A DNA stretch of 64,000 nt, from the NCBI RefSeq assembly GCF_051106095.1, contig NC_135785.1, positions 106,998,501 to 107,062,500 of the forward strand. Reading direction: 5' to 3'. The position numbers and the translations under genes are program-made. Below, one piece after another: positions 38,409 through 49,450 of the stretch. The DNA comes from Pogona vitticeps (Eukaryota > Chordata > Lepidosauria > Squamata > Agamidae). A model generated the notes under the pieces. It ran no database searches and was not told the origin of the DNA. It saw only the letters and a list, made by a program, of their open reading frames with translations. Each line of letters opens with the position of its first letter. Positions within the stretch are counted from its first letter, which is position 1.

Positions 38409-38810
38409 ATTTTATTTATTTATTTATTTATTTATTTTATATCCCGCCTATCTAGTCTCATTGAGTCCACTCTAGGCGGCTTACAGCAAGCACAATACAA
38501 TATATTAAAACAATTTTAAATAGGGGAAAAACTTTAGACAAGATGGGACAAACACAGGGGAAAAAGAGGGAAGATTAGGAGTTGGCTGAGGGGAAGGCCC
38601 ACAGAAACATCAGTGTTTTTAATTGATTTTTAAAAATACCCAGCGAGGGAGCCGCGCGAATGTCAGGGGGAAGGTTATTCCAGAGGCGAGGAACCATCGC
38701 CGAGAAGGCCTGATTTCTCGTCTTTTCTTTCCGGGCCTCCCTCGGCGTTAGGCTCCTCAGCCTCACCTCCTGACTCGCGCAAGTGACACGGGTAGAACTT
38801 GGTGGAAATT
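38409..38810 (-). mobile_element. L2-clade LINE 3' end
   Basis: Minus-strand translation gives LTPREARKEKTRNQAFSAMV and PRLWNNLPPDIRAAPSLGIF then KNQLKTLMF, the conserved C-terminal block of L2-clade proteins. It is followed by a 3' UTR with GTAAGCCGCCTAGAGTGGAC, GATAGGCGGGATATAAAATA and an AAAT-repeat tail (plus-strand TTTA repeats at 38409-38440). The frame is intact over the block, so the copy is fairly young. It is 5'-truncated near 38810. Confidence 0.9.
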
Positions 38811-39770
38811 ATCATAATCTTGACTCTGCCTTTGTTCTAATTGCAGACTTTCCTCTCCTCATATCACCAGCTTCTAGTTGACCCCACCACATTACAGACA
38901 CAATTCTGCACTCCCATTCACTTATCCAATGCAACCATTTCTTCTCCCATTTTGGTATAGCCGGAGTCTCACTCTTGAGTCATCAAGTTCTTTGAAACCA
39001 TTGTTAAGGGTCTTATAACACAATAGTGCAAATATCAGGTTGTTCCTTCCAATCGAACCATACATGAAACCACTTCACAGACATCAGAGTGAGTCTGGGG
39101 ATTACACTCTTATGCATGAACCTTCTTAGCAGGAATGTTCCTCCTGATCCATCCAATTTTAGTCTCTACAATTAGAGAACATAGAAGGAGCTTCCTGAAG
39201 ATTGTGAATACACATCCGGGCATCCGATAGGAAATTACAGCACCCTCTGGCTGATCCTTCCAGTCCTGAAGCACCACTGGATTGCTTCCAACACAAACAA
39301 CGAAGAAGAAATTTCTACAGCTAGTTGCTCATATACAGACTAACCTATCCATCCCTACTTGTTTGATGAAGCTACCTTTACGATTGCTTACCTGTGCCCT
39401 TCCTAGATCCAACAGCAGCTTACTACTAGCCTGCAAAGCTAGGAAAGAGCTGGAGAGTGCTATTGCACTCTAGAGCCAGAAAACCATTTAATCTGAATTA
39501 TTAAATTTCAGTGACATGACTGGTGGGGAGGGGGAATCATTGCTGAAATTAGGATATGAATTTTGTATGCGGCCTAACCAGGATACTATATCATTCTGGC
39601 TTACAGTACTTCAGAAGATCATGTGCTATAATGTCAATTATCCAAATTGACTAGCGGTCCTAAAATACACTTTAAAAATGCATTGCAAAATGCAGCCTAT
39701 TCTTAATTACAAAACCAGGAACAAAACATTAAAACCAGAAGACATTGAAATCATAGCAAGTCTCCTAAGG

Positions 39771-39906
39771 CAGTGGTTCTTAACCTTTGTTACTCAGATG
39801 CTTTTGAACTGCAACTCCCAGAAACCCCAGTCAGCACAGTTGGTGGTGAAGGCTTCTGGGAGTTGCAGTCCAAAACTCCTGAGTAACCCAAGGTTAAGAA
39901 CCACTG
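39771..39906. mobile_element. hAT hairpin MITE with perfect 8-bp TSD
   Basis: The 136-bp element has ends CAGTGGTTCTTAACCTT and AAGGTTAAGAACCACTG (exact inverse), flanked by a perfect 8-bp duplication TCCTAAGG (39763-39770 and 39907-39914). The halves pair over most of their length (TGCAACTCCCAGAA with TTCTGGGAGTTGCA). It is related to, but distinct from, the copy at 30002. Confidence 0.93.
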
Positions 39907-42370
39907 TCCTAAGGCACTGTAAGAAGGAACGACTTCCACACACAATTTGATGCATAGCAGCAAATTCAATGTCTTCACACAATGTACATTAAACAGAGAG
40001 CAACTGGACCAGACTAAATGGGACTCCATTCATATGACACTTGTTTGTGTGTGTGTGTGTTCACACTTTAATATCCTCATGTAAAATACATTAGGCCAAG
40101 CTCAACCTAATGTCAAGGACCTATGTGGAATTAATGTGTCTTGCACTGTGCCAGAAATGGGAAATTACTTAGTGGCCAAAATCGCCTGCCTAGTTATAAC
40201 GGTATAACACAATTGGTGTAATTTTGGGAGGTGAATTGCCTTAAGTTAAGAAACCATTATAGACATTATCTCTTGCATACTGAGTTGTGCAGCTCAGTGC
40301 ACAAAAGGTAATATAGTGATTTCCTAACTGCAGGCTATTTTCCTCTCTAAGTTATGCTGTTGGTGTAGCTATTCAAGAACATTTTCACAGGTTTTTTTAA
40401 AAACATTTCCCACTCTTTCCCCACATCCAAAGGCTCCCAAAAGGGAGCATTAGGGAGCCTCAGAACCTAAAAGGAGGGGGATGAGAAACATTTAATGTAA
40501 TGCTTTCAGTGGCCAATCTAGGTTAAGTCAGCACAAAATTCATGTAACCTATGGATTACTCAAAAGGACTTTGTCCAACATTGTGCAATGTTTGAAGCAT
40601 CATTAGAAATGCTTATGGTTGTTCAAACATTAGGACCGATTCAAGTGGCATGACAAGTGAACTAATTTTTGTTGAGAATCAGAAGTGGCCATCTACTTTA
40701 TAAAAGTTCATTAGCATGGGATATCCATAATTAAGAAACTCAGGTGAAAAATGGAGACACATCCAAGCTCCAGTCCAGTTTCCAGACACATGGCTCCATA
40801 TCCCACACAATTTGGCACATGTAAAACATGACATAGGAAAATTGCTTGGACTTTCTCTATGACCTGGTTGAATGCATTGATCCAAATGGGAATATCATAT
40901 AATAACTGAACTACAAGTTTAGCTCTGAATGCGTGGAAATCTGGAAATACTTTGAATATGCCTTATAAAATTGTGTGCTAATTCCCTGAAAGTATATGGC
41001 AAAATGTCCCCTTTCTGGGGGACTAGCACTCCATCACTTTTTTAAAAACAAACCTTTACCTTTTCTTATTCCTTTTATATGGGCTGAGAATTTTAGCTGA
41101 CCTGCACTTCTCCTCTACCCACTGAAATACAATGCATCCTGTGCTGAAGCTCCTCCTGGCAAGCCATGGTCAGGAAATTGTTCTTTCCCTCCTTGAAAGG
41201 CCTTTTATAAAGACCAATATTTCAGCCCCTACAGTCTTATTTCTTTCCAAATAAATAAAAGCAATGTGGGGGCATCAATTCTCTTGTAACATAAGCAAGA
41301 TTGGTATTTTCAGTGTATGTGAACTATTTTAAATTTGGACTAACTTGTGGCCATCTATTTCTGAATGGGGAAGCAAAAGAGTTTTATTTTAATAAAAAAA
41401 ACATACCCCCAAAACTGGTTGTCCAAACTTTCCCATTTGTGGCACAGTGCAAGAGCCGACTGTTTCCTACAGTTGTCCCTAATTTAGTGCTGCTCTGAAG
41501 TTCAAAAGTTTCAAAGTTAATTATTTTTTGCTTGGGCTGTTCCCATTTTTAGAATCAGCTTATAGAATGCTGATTTGCTCCCCTGAACAATATCATAGTT
41601 TTACTCTCCTACATCTATAATCACCAATTTATGGTTGCTCAGTCCCCATTTTCCACTTTCTTCATCATTGTGCACTTGCTTCATTTCTGATTTTCCCCCT
41701 CTTCCCCATCCACCTTGTATTTGTCTTTCATAGTACTAGTGAAAAATGACAAAAAGAAATTGGAGAAATGTAATTAGCATGCATACTTCTAGTAACAGCT
41801 GCCTTGAGCAGAACAGTGATGAGGGAAACCGAATTTCCTTCCTGCCACAGTCACAACACAGAGAGTCTTGCCAAAGTTGCTGTTTGCTTGGGGAGAAAAG
41901 CTACCACAGTGCCAGCAGGAGCTACCCTTGAAATATGGATTATTTGAATGAAAATTTTGCTTAGGTTCATTTTTTATAAGAATTTGCCCAAATGCAAAAA
42001 TTACTTCATATTTAGAGTGCAGAGAATTTGAGATCAATGGAAGATATTAAACATGGGAGAAAAGAAAAGCTGAGATATTTATCCAACCATGAGTTAAGGT
42101 TGCCATTTCTTTTCTTCTGAGAGGCTCCTCATTTTTAACATTTATATGGAAAGGAAGTACTGTACACATGATCATTCCATATCAGAAATAGCTAGGTTTG
42201 ACTAGTACAAATGGGGATGGAGGAGGGGGCAGGAGAAGAATTATCAGTTCGTTTTTGAAAAACTCTAAAATGAGCATATTCAAATGACATATTCAAGGTG
42301 GAAATTAAGAGGTTCCAAAACATTTGTGGAAGAAAGATAGATTTCTCCCTATGCGCCCATTTTGGAGATT

Positions 42371-42372
42371 TT

Positions 42373-42455
<83 letters not shown>
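42371..42455 (+). repeat. (TTTC)n microsatellite
   Basis: About 21 perfect TTTC units form an all-pyrimidine strand. Confidence 0.97.
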
Positions 42456-44013
42456 GTCAGAACAGTGGCAGGTACAGAAAGAGTTCAGTTCCCCCATCCT
42501 GTCCCAGACAGGAAGCTGCTCAGCCTTTTCTGGAGTCACTATTTACTTTTTGGTCAAAAAGCCATATGTAATCATACCTATGAACGGGATGGATATTATA
42601 GAAAGGCCCTCAAAGCATTCAGACCTGGTGTTGAAGCATCAGGATCTGTAGTTAAACTAAATTTCAAAGACGGAGGCTGCAAACTTAAAGAATCACCTTA
42701 AGATATCTTGCTGCAAGTTTCATCTCAAGGATGCAGAAGCATTTGTATTTCCTCATTTATAAAGAAAAAGGAATACTGGTAACTCAATTAATTCTCCATT
42801 GTCTTACCTTGTAAAATGTGGTTCCTCATCGGATACATAGAATCTCCAACCTTAAGTGCACACTTCAAACTCAAATATAGTCATGACCAAAAATATTGGC
42901 ACCCTTGCAATTCTGTCAGAAAATGCAACCCTTCTCTCAGAAAATTGTTGCAGTTGCAAATGTTTTGGTACTCACGTGTTCATTTCTTTGGTTTGTGTTG
43001 GAACAACACACACACACAAAAACCAAAGAAGAAAAGTCAAAACTGATACAATCCCACACAGAAACCCCAAAATGCATTCAACATGCCCCCATGTTCCAGC
43101 ATATCAATAGACAATGTAAATTATGGTTTTGCTCTGTTTTTAAGCTGCTTTGTATCAAATATGCAGAAGCGAACTTGGTCCAAAACAATCAGGTGAAAAT
43201 TATACTCTTAAGACTGACATCACCCCCCCCCAACATTAAAGACAAATTTGTATATATTTTTTCCCTTCAGAAACTACTTTTCAATTAAAGATTAAGTAGC
43301 TCCAGGGGATTTGAAAAGGATTTTTCCCTTGGTTTTCTAAATCACTTGAGCTAAATTGAGAACTTTCTAATTAACAAAGTTAACTTAATATTTATCTAGT
43401 TGCATTTGATGTATTTACATATTGATTTTACTTAATGGGTGCTAGAATAGGATTTGTCTTTCTAACACTGAGAAAGTGATAATTAGACATAGTAGCAGTT
43501 GGAGAAGTGAAGAAATGAAGCTTTATTAATGGGGCAATCTTGTCTTTGCAAAGATTTCAGCAGACTCCAGGTCACATTACTTATATTTCCTTCATTGTCC
43601 TCACATTGTAGATCATTGAGACCTTTCTTCTGTCCTGGGATAAGGAACATACAGCCCACCAAATGGAGCTGAAGCACAACTCCCATCATACAACATGGAC
43701 TGTGCTGGGCTAGGGATCATGGATGTTCCAGTGCGGCCATGTCTAATAGGCCACATTTTAGCTATCCCCATCTTTTGGCATGGATAAAATGTGTGCCATC
43801 CAATGACATCCAACCTATTCCTACTTTTCATTAAATGGAGACAAGGGGAGGGGTGTTGCTTAAGCAGGGAGATGGCATTTGGTCACTAATGGATGGGACT
43901 GCATGCCTTGCAGAAGACCAGGTTCACAGCTTGGCATAGCTATTGCTAGATGTGATCTTCGTCTTGGCTGCACACATGACACAGGTGGCATAAATCACCT
44001 TCCACTAAAGCAA

Positions 44014-44130
44014 AAAAGTGTGCTGCTTATATACCACCTCATAGCGCTGAAAGCACTCTCTGGGCGGTTTACAAATTAATTATACAGGCTACACCTTGCC
44101 CCCCCCCCCAGCAAGCTGGGTACTCGCTTT
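44014..44130 (-). mobile_element. Sauria-type SINE 3' half, antisense
   Basis: The plus strand shows GTGCTGCTTATATACCACCT, CACTCTCTGGGCGGTTTACA, AATTATACAGGCTACA, a C run and CAGCAAGCTGGGTACTCGCT, the reversed tail and body of the SINE. The head is truncated near 44130. Confidence 0.85.
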
Positions 44131-44284
44131 ACTGGTTGGTGCCACCAGACACTTCCCCTCTAAAAAGGGCCTCATCACACTTATAGATAACATCCTGGTT
44201 AGGCTCTGGTAACATCCAGGTTAAGCTACTGTAGCATATTGTGTGTAGGATGCCTTCACAGATGCTTTGGATGGATGAATGTAT

Positions 44285-44346
44285 TGTTTGTTTGCTTGTT
44301 TGCTTGTTTGCTTGTTTGCTTGTTTGCTTGTTTGCTTGTTTGCTTG

Positions 44347-44421
<75 letters not shown>

Positions 44422-44422
44422 A
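44285..44422 (+). repeat. (GTTTGCTT)n(GATT)n compound microsatellite
   Basis: An 8-bp higher-order unit GTTTGCTT repeats about eight times, then changes to about 18 GATT units. Confidence 0.95.
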
Positions 44423-45420
44423 GGGGCAGCAATTTCCATGATCCTTCACTGTTGACTAGAATGGCTGAGGCTGCTGGGGATTGTAAACAAAATAAATAAA
44501 TAAAAACAACAGACAAAATAACAACATCAGCAATGAAAAACCACTTCTTTTGGAGCACCACAGTTGTCTATCCCTGACTTAAACCATTTCGTATCCTCAG
44601 GCCATCCTCACCCACATTGGTTGTTGTGTCCTCCTGCACTAGAAACACACTAAGAAACATTCCTGTTCCCTTTCAGTTTTGTCTGAGCAGCTATTCAAAA
44701 TGTTGACATGCCTCCCGATCCTTTGGTTGGGTTTTCCTTTGACCTGGTTCTTCAGTCCTACCTCCTGTTTTGCCCTTCAGTCCTGACTTCTCACTTCTTC
44801 CTCAGTTCTGCCTCCTCGTGTGTGTGTGTTAGCTCCTCAGTCCTGTCTATGGGTTTTGTCCTTGGCTACTGGTTCCAGACGTGTCACAGTTTGCTGCATA
44901 TAACCTAGCCCTGTCCCTGTTGTTTGGTTTGATGGAAAGCTACTAGCTTATTGTTTCTTATTATGATTGTGCCTATGATGTATTTTGAATGCACTTTTGC
45001 AAGCTGCTGCTTTGCAAGCTCAAATTCTGGAAAACTAGTGTAATTTTAAAGAAAGAAATACAGCCAGCTGTCAGCTGAGTGTTCAGCCACACATGAGATT
45101 GTTCCCCAATAAATAAATACAGAAGGCCTGGGATCCTGGAAGATGTTGTTTCTGCCCTCTCTCAGGTGTTGGGCTACCGTCACAGTGGAGGGAATTGCTA
45201 GAGCCTAAGGATGCCACTGTGCCCCATCATCTCTCTGTTGTGTGTGGACTTCTTTTCTGTTTTTCTTCTAACTTTGGGCGGTTGATATTTTCATTGCAGG
45301 TAAAAAGTGCAAGCCACGGAGACGTCAGGGTTGGAAACAGTGCTGAGATCTTCCAGATGTCTTGAGGGATGTGACAGCCAGAGCTTACCAAATTTATATT
45401 TCTTATAGGATTCCAGTTTC

Positions 45421-45740
45421 TTACCTTACTCCTCTACTCTGCAAATAAACCCCCAGTTTTGGGTATAGAATACCTAATAGAAAGCTACCACAACAAGACA
45501 GCCTGATTTCTTTATTTTCTAATCTCAGCCTGCTGTTTCTCTCTTGTAATGTCAGTAGGTTAAGTGTTGCCTCCCACTGCTTCTTGAGTGGCAACATTTT
45601 GCAGTCTGATCTTTCTACATATTTCAGTGTAATCGCGTGCATTTCCTTCCTATGATTGCGGAGGGCGAGCAACCCCACTGAGAGCCAGTTCATGAACACA
45701 ATTTTGCCTTGACAAGCCTCAGAAATATCATAATTCTGAA
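45421..45740 (-). other. Unexplained open frame with consensus 5' splice site
   Basis: The minus strand is open for about 107 codons, including KIVFMNWLSVGLLALRNHRK, EMHAITLKYVERSDCKMLPL and NLLTLQERNSRLRLENKEIR. It reaches a stop that overlaps a near-perfect donor (AG then GTAAGAAA on the minus strand, around 45425-45416). Splicing at the donor would skip the stop. It lies in the SH2D4B intron on the coding strand. I recognise no family. The acceptor side is weak (CCTTCAG near 45737). It could be a cassette exon, a degraded transposable-element frame or chance. Confidence 0.2.
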
Positions 45741-48700
45741 GGCATTTTCAGATTGACAGCTTCAGTGGCTTCTGCCTAAAGGCTGAATCAATAAAACTGA
45801 AGTCTCTGTACTTAGCAAAGTGAGGAGCAGGGTCAGTAAGAGGACTGTTTGCAGAAAAAGAAAGTTGCCTGTAGGGTCAGCCTTGAAGGAAATATTCCTT
45901 TTTGAGTGAAATGAGAAATGTAAAAATTGACTAATTAAACTTCCATATTTAGGGATGTGATTTGCTATACCTCATACTGAGCTCTCACAGAACTAAGCCA
46001 AAGGTATTCAGTACAGTATTTTGTTCTAAAACATGCTGTGGCATCCGCCCAGGCCATGAATATTGATGTACTATCTGCAGGGACCAATGAGAGTGCTGGA
46101 GAGGTAGAGTCACGAGATATATGAGTCTCTGCAGGGGGAGGAGAGACATGCCCTCTCTGTTTCAGTTATCTATCAGCATGGCGACTATGAAGCTGTGTAA
46201 CATCAGCATATTCATTTATGTGATCCCTAGTTGGCTTGGATTCCTAGTTGCCTATTCCAAGTAGAAGTAAAACCCAATGGGAAAGTTGTAGATTCTGATG
46301 TGACAAATGGGAAATACAATGGCATTTTGAAAAAACTGGGAGGAATGTACTATTAAAAGGGATATTTAAAAACTTACTTCTCAGAACTGCTTGAAAAACT
46401 TTGGCATAGCTCTGATCGCTTATAGTTTCATGAAGTATTTATGCAGGATGATTTTTCTAGTCTCATGGCAGCCACGGGTGTCTTCTTAGAATTATTTAAT
46501 GTGGTGATTAGGACGCTGCTGAAGGTCAAGAGAAGGGTGCATAATCCTGAGCATCCTTACCGAACGCTTTAACCCTTGAATAATCAAGGAAAATGTGAAC
46601 ACCCACTGCCTACTCACTGGCCCTTCATCAAGGCTACATAACTCACTGTAAAGAAGAGAAATCAAGTAACAAATGGTGGAAGACTACTTTGAGCAAATGA
46701 TTGTAGCAATAGCTTTAAGAAATAAAAGGAGCCTGCCATATATCAAACATGGGTCTACTGTATCTACTTCAGAATCCTTTCAATGTGACCTAGCTGTCAA
46801 AGATGGGAAACAGAGCCATTTTGGACTATAACTGCCAAAGTGCTTAATCCGGCATGGCCAATATTCCAGATGTAGCATTTTTTAAAAAAAAAAGTTTATC
46901 ATATCTGTTTGAGATATCAGATCCACACATACGAATATTAATATTCTCATTGGAGTGCCTTCTCCTGGCCGCACCACTTTCACAAGCACATCTGGTGAGG
47001 ACTCAAGAAATGGCTTTTTCTGCCATTACTCCCAGATTATGAAAATGTTTCCTTGGGAGTGATTGACTGTTTCCTTCCTTTCCTTCCTGTTAACTGAAAA
47101 TTTTCCTCTTTAGAGATTTTTGGGGGGGAGTCAGTAAGCAACTGAGATGAGAAAGTATTTTAATATCTGTTTTGTAGTTTTTAAAATATTTGTATACTGT
47201 CTTAAATTTGAATTGGTTTGATTTAATTAATTGTTGATTTTGCATTTTTAATACACGGCCTTGCATCCCCATTACAGAAGAAAGACATGATGAAAATCAA
47301 ATACCTCAAATATTGCAGATTGCATCCAAAAGCATTCTGCATTCTCAGTGTCCAGTCTGCAACTGAGCCATGGACCTCTCATTGGCCGATCACTTCCCAT
47401 GAGGGAACATAGGGTTTGTCGTTCAACCTCCTGGTTTCTGGCAGCAAAAGGTCCTGTGACTGAATTGTGACTGAACATTTCCTGCCTTCATCAGTGCCTT
47501 TTTCACCTGTTCTCCAGTTCCTTTTCCCCACACTTTAATATTCTGGCAAAGGAGGTAGCAGCTGGCAGATGAGTAAAAGTCAGTTCAAGGCAGGAGACTT
47601 GCCCACCTCAGTTCTGCTTTCAATAACTCAAACACAAGCCCTTAGAAGGTATCTCCATCACTTAAGGTTTGTACACTATACCAGCATTTTCATCTACACA
47701 GAGCCCATATGTCTTGATGAAAGACATTCCCCTAATGATATTCATACAAGACATCCTCTTCTATTCCTCACATCTTGTAGAGCTTCCTGCTTCACACAAC
47801 CAGTAAACAGCTACATCTGTGACTCACCACAGAGCTTGAGCCACAGACTGGCATTTCCCACGTGGAGGGGAGTCAAAAGATCTGAGCCTATGAACTCAAC
47901 TGCTTGCATTCTAGCCCTCACTGCATTTTTAAACAGGTGATGAATATGTTAATGGATTATTTTATGACTGGACAAACATGGACATTTATTACATGTGCAG
48001 TCCACAAAAATAAGAGGGCTGAAGATTTGCAGGTAGAAGGCTAAGTGCTCAAAGGGAAGACATAGAAGGGAGAAAGTCAGGTTTTTTTATCCCCATTCTT
48101 CCGGCTTCTATTCACATTTTACACTTATAAATTGTACAGTTCGATCTGTTGTCAGGATTGTAACTTGGCAATTATCATACCCAGTTCTGTTGCTTGTTCT
48201 CTACATTGTGTCTGAAGCAGAAGCTTGCAGGAATTATTTAAAGTGGATGGGCACCAAATCTTGTGCTGGGCAATGGATTTACAGACCACACTGTCTGGTT
48301 CTTGGTTGGCCCTCCTGGGGGACCAATTGCCTGTGTCATATGGCCCTTGGGAACAGGCTGAGCCAAAAAAGCAAACACCTTAACAAGGCATTCCCACCAA
48401 ATTCTTTAAACAGTTCTCTACAAATACTAGACTTAAGTCAAAATGCAAGCAAGAAAAGTTTTACATGGATTACCACCAAAGCATTAGATTAATGAGTTAG
48501 ATTAACTCATCTACTAACCTCTTTCATTCTCTAACCAGCAAAATGTCCAAATTTACCTTGCAGTCAATTTCTCCGAAATTAGGCTACAATGGCATTTTGA
48601 GTGGAAGATTATTTAAATCCTGCTTCTTATATGTTCCAAAATAATGGCAATAAATAGTAAATGTCATACAGCAACTTTGTGAATTAAATGTATCAGATAA

Positions 48701-49155
48701 TCAAGTACTGCTATCATTCGTTAATGAAACTTCTATGGGATGAAACTAGTTTTTCTCATGCTCACAAATCAGACTCAGAATAATATATTTCCCATCACTG
48801 TAAGAGAAAGATTTTATAATGTATTCCATAAATGATGGTTGTTATCTTGTAAAAGAGGTTGAAGGGTATATTAATTAGTCACTGCCAGTATTTCCCAGAT
48901 ATGGACTAAAATGGAAATAAAAGCAAAATATATGCAAATTCATATGCGCCAGCAATAGTGCCTATCCTTAATTAGTGGCCAGGGTGGTTTCATATCACTT
49001 ATACTGCATGATTAGATTACATTTTCTGCACTGAAACTGAAATGTCATGGACAACTTGTTTTGGAAGTCTAATGCCTTCTTCTAGTTCACTGCTTTTCAA
49101 AACTGGGTCACTGAAGAAATTCCAGGGTTAGGGTCATGGGCTTCTCATAAAGAAT

Positions 49156-49171
49156 ATATATATATATATAT
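49156..49171 (+). repeat. Short (TA)n
   Basis: About eight TA units immediately precede the BovB-related element. Confidence 0.85.
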
Positions 49172-49450
49172 TTTCCCCTTCACGGATTGCTGCCTTGTCA
49201 TGGAAGGGGCTTGAGTAATTCAGAGAAGCTATGGGCTATGCCGTGCAGGGACACCCAAGACGGACAGGTCATAGTGGAGAGTTCCGACGAAAAGCAATCC
49301 ACCTGGAGTAGGAAATGGCAATGCCACTCCAGTATCTTTGCCAAGAAAACCCCATGGACAGAAACTTGGAAGACAGGAGGGGCTGGTGTGCTCTGGTCCA
49401 TGGAGTCACAAAGAGTCGGACACGACTTAACGACTAAAAAACAAAAACAA
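49172..49450 (+). mobile_element. BovB-related RTE element
   Basis: The element carries TAGGAAATGGCAATGCCACT, CCAGTATCTTTGCCAAGAAA, CCCATGGACAGAAACTTGGA and AGTCACAAAGAGTCGGACAC, then GACTTAACGACTAAAAAACA. These closely match the BovB family known from both squamates and ruminants. At about 280 bp it is a short form joining 5'-type (CTTCACGGATTGCTGCCTTG) and 3'-type sequence. It has an A-rich tail and looks moderately young. Confidence 0.85.

Noticed and set aside
44285-44422. Regular spaced repeats that superficially resemble an array.
   Set aside because: Units of 4 and 8 bp without spacers form a microsatellite; a CRISPR array is excluded by organism and structure.
46025-46260. A stretch with a CCAAT-like motif, ATATAT and a purine-rich run, resembling part of an LTR.
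   Set aside because: No matching second copy, no terminal motif and no target duplication were found.
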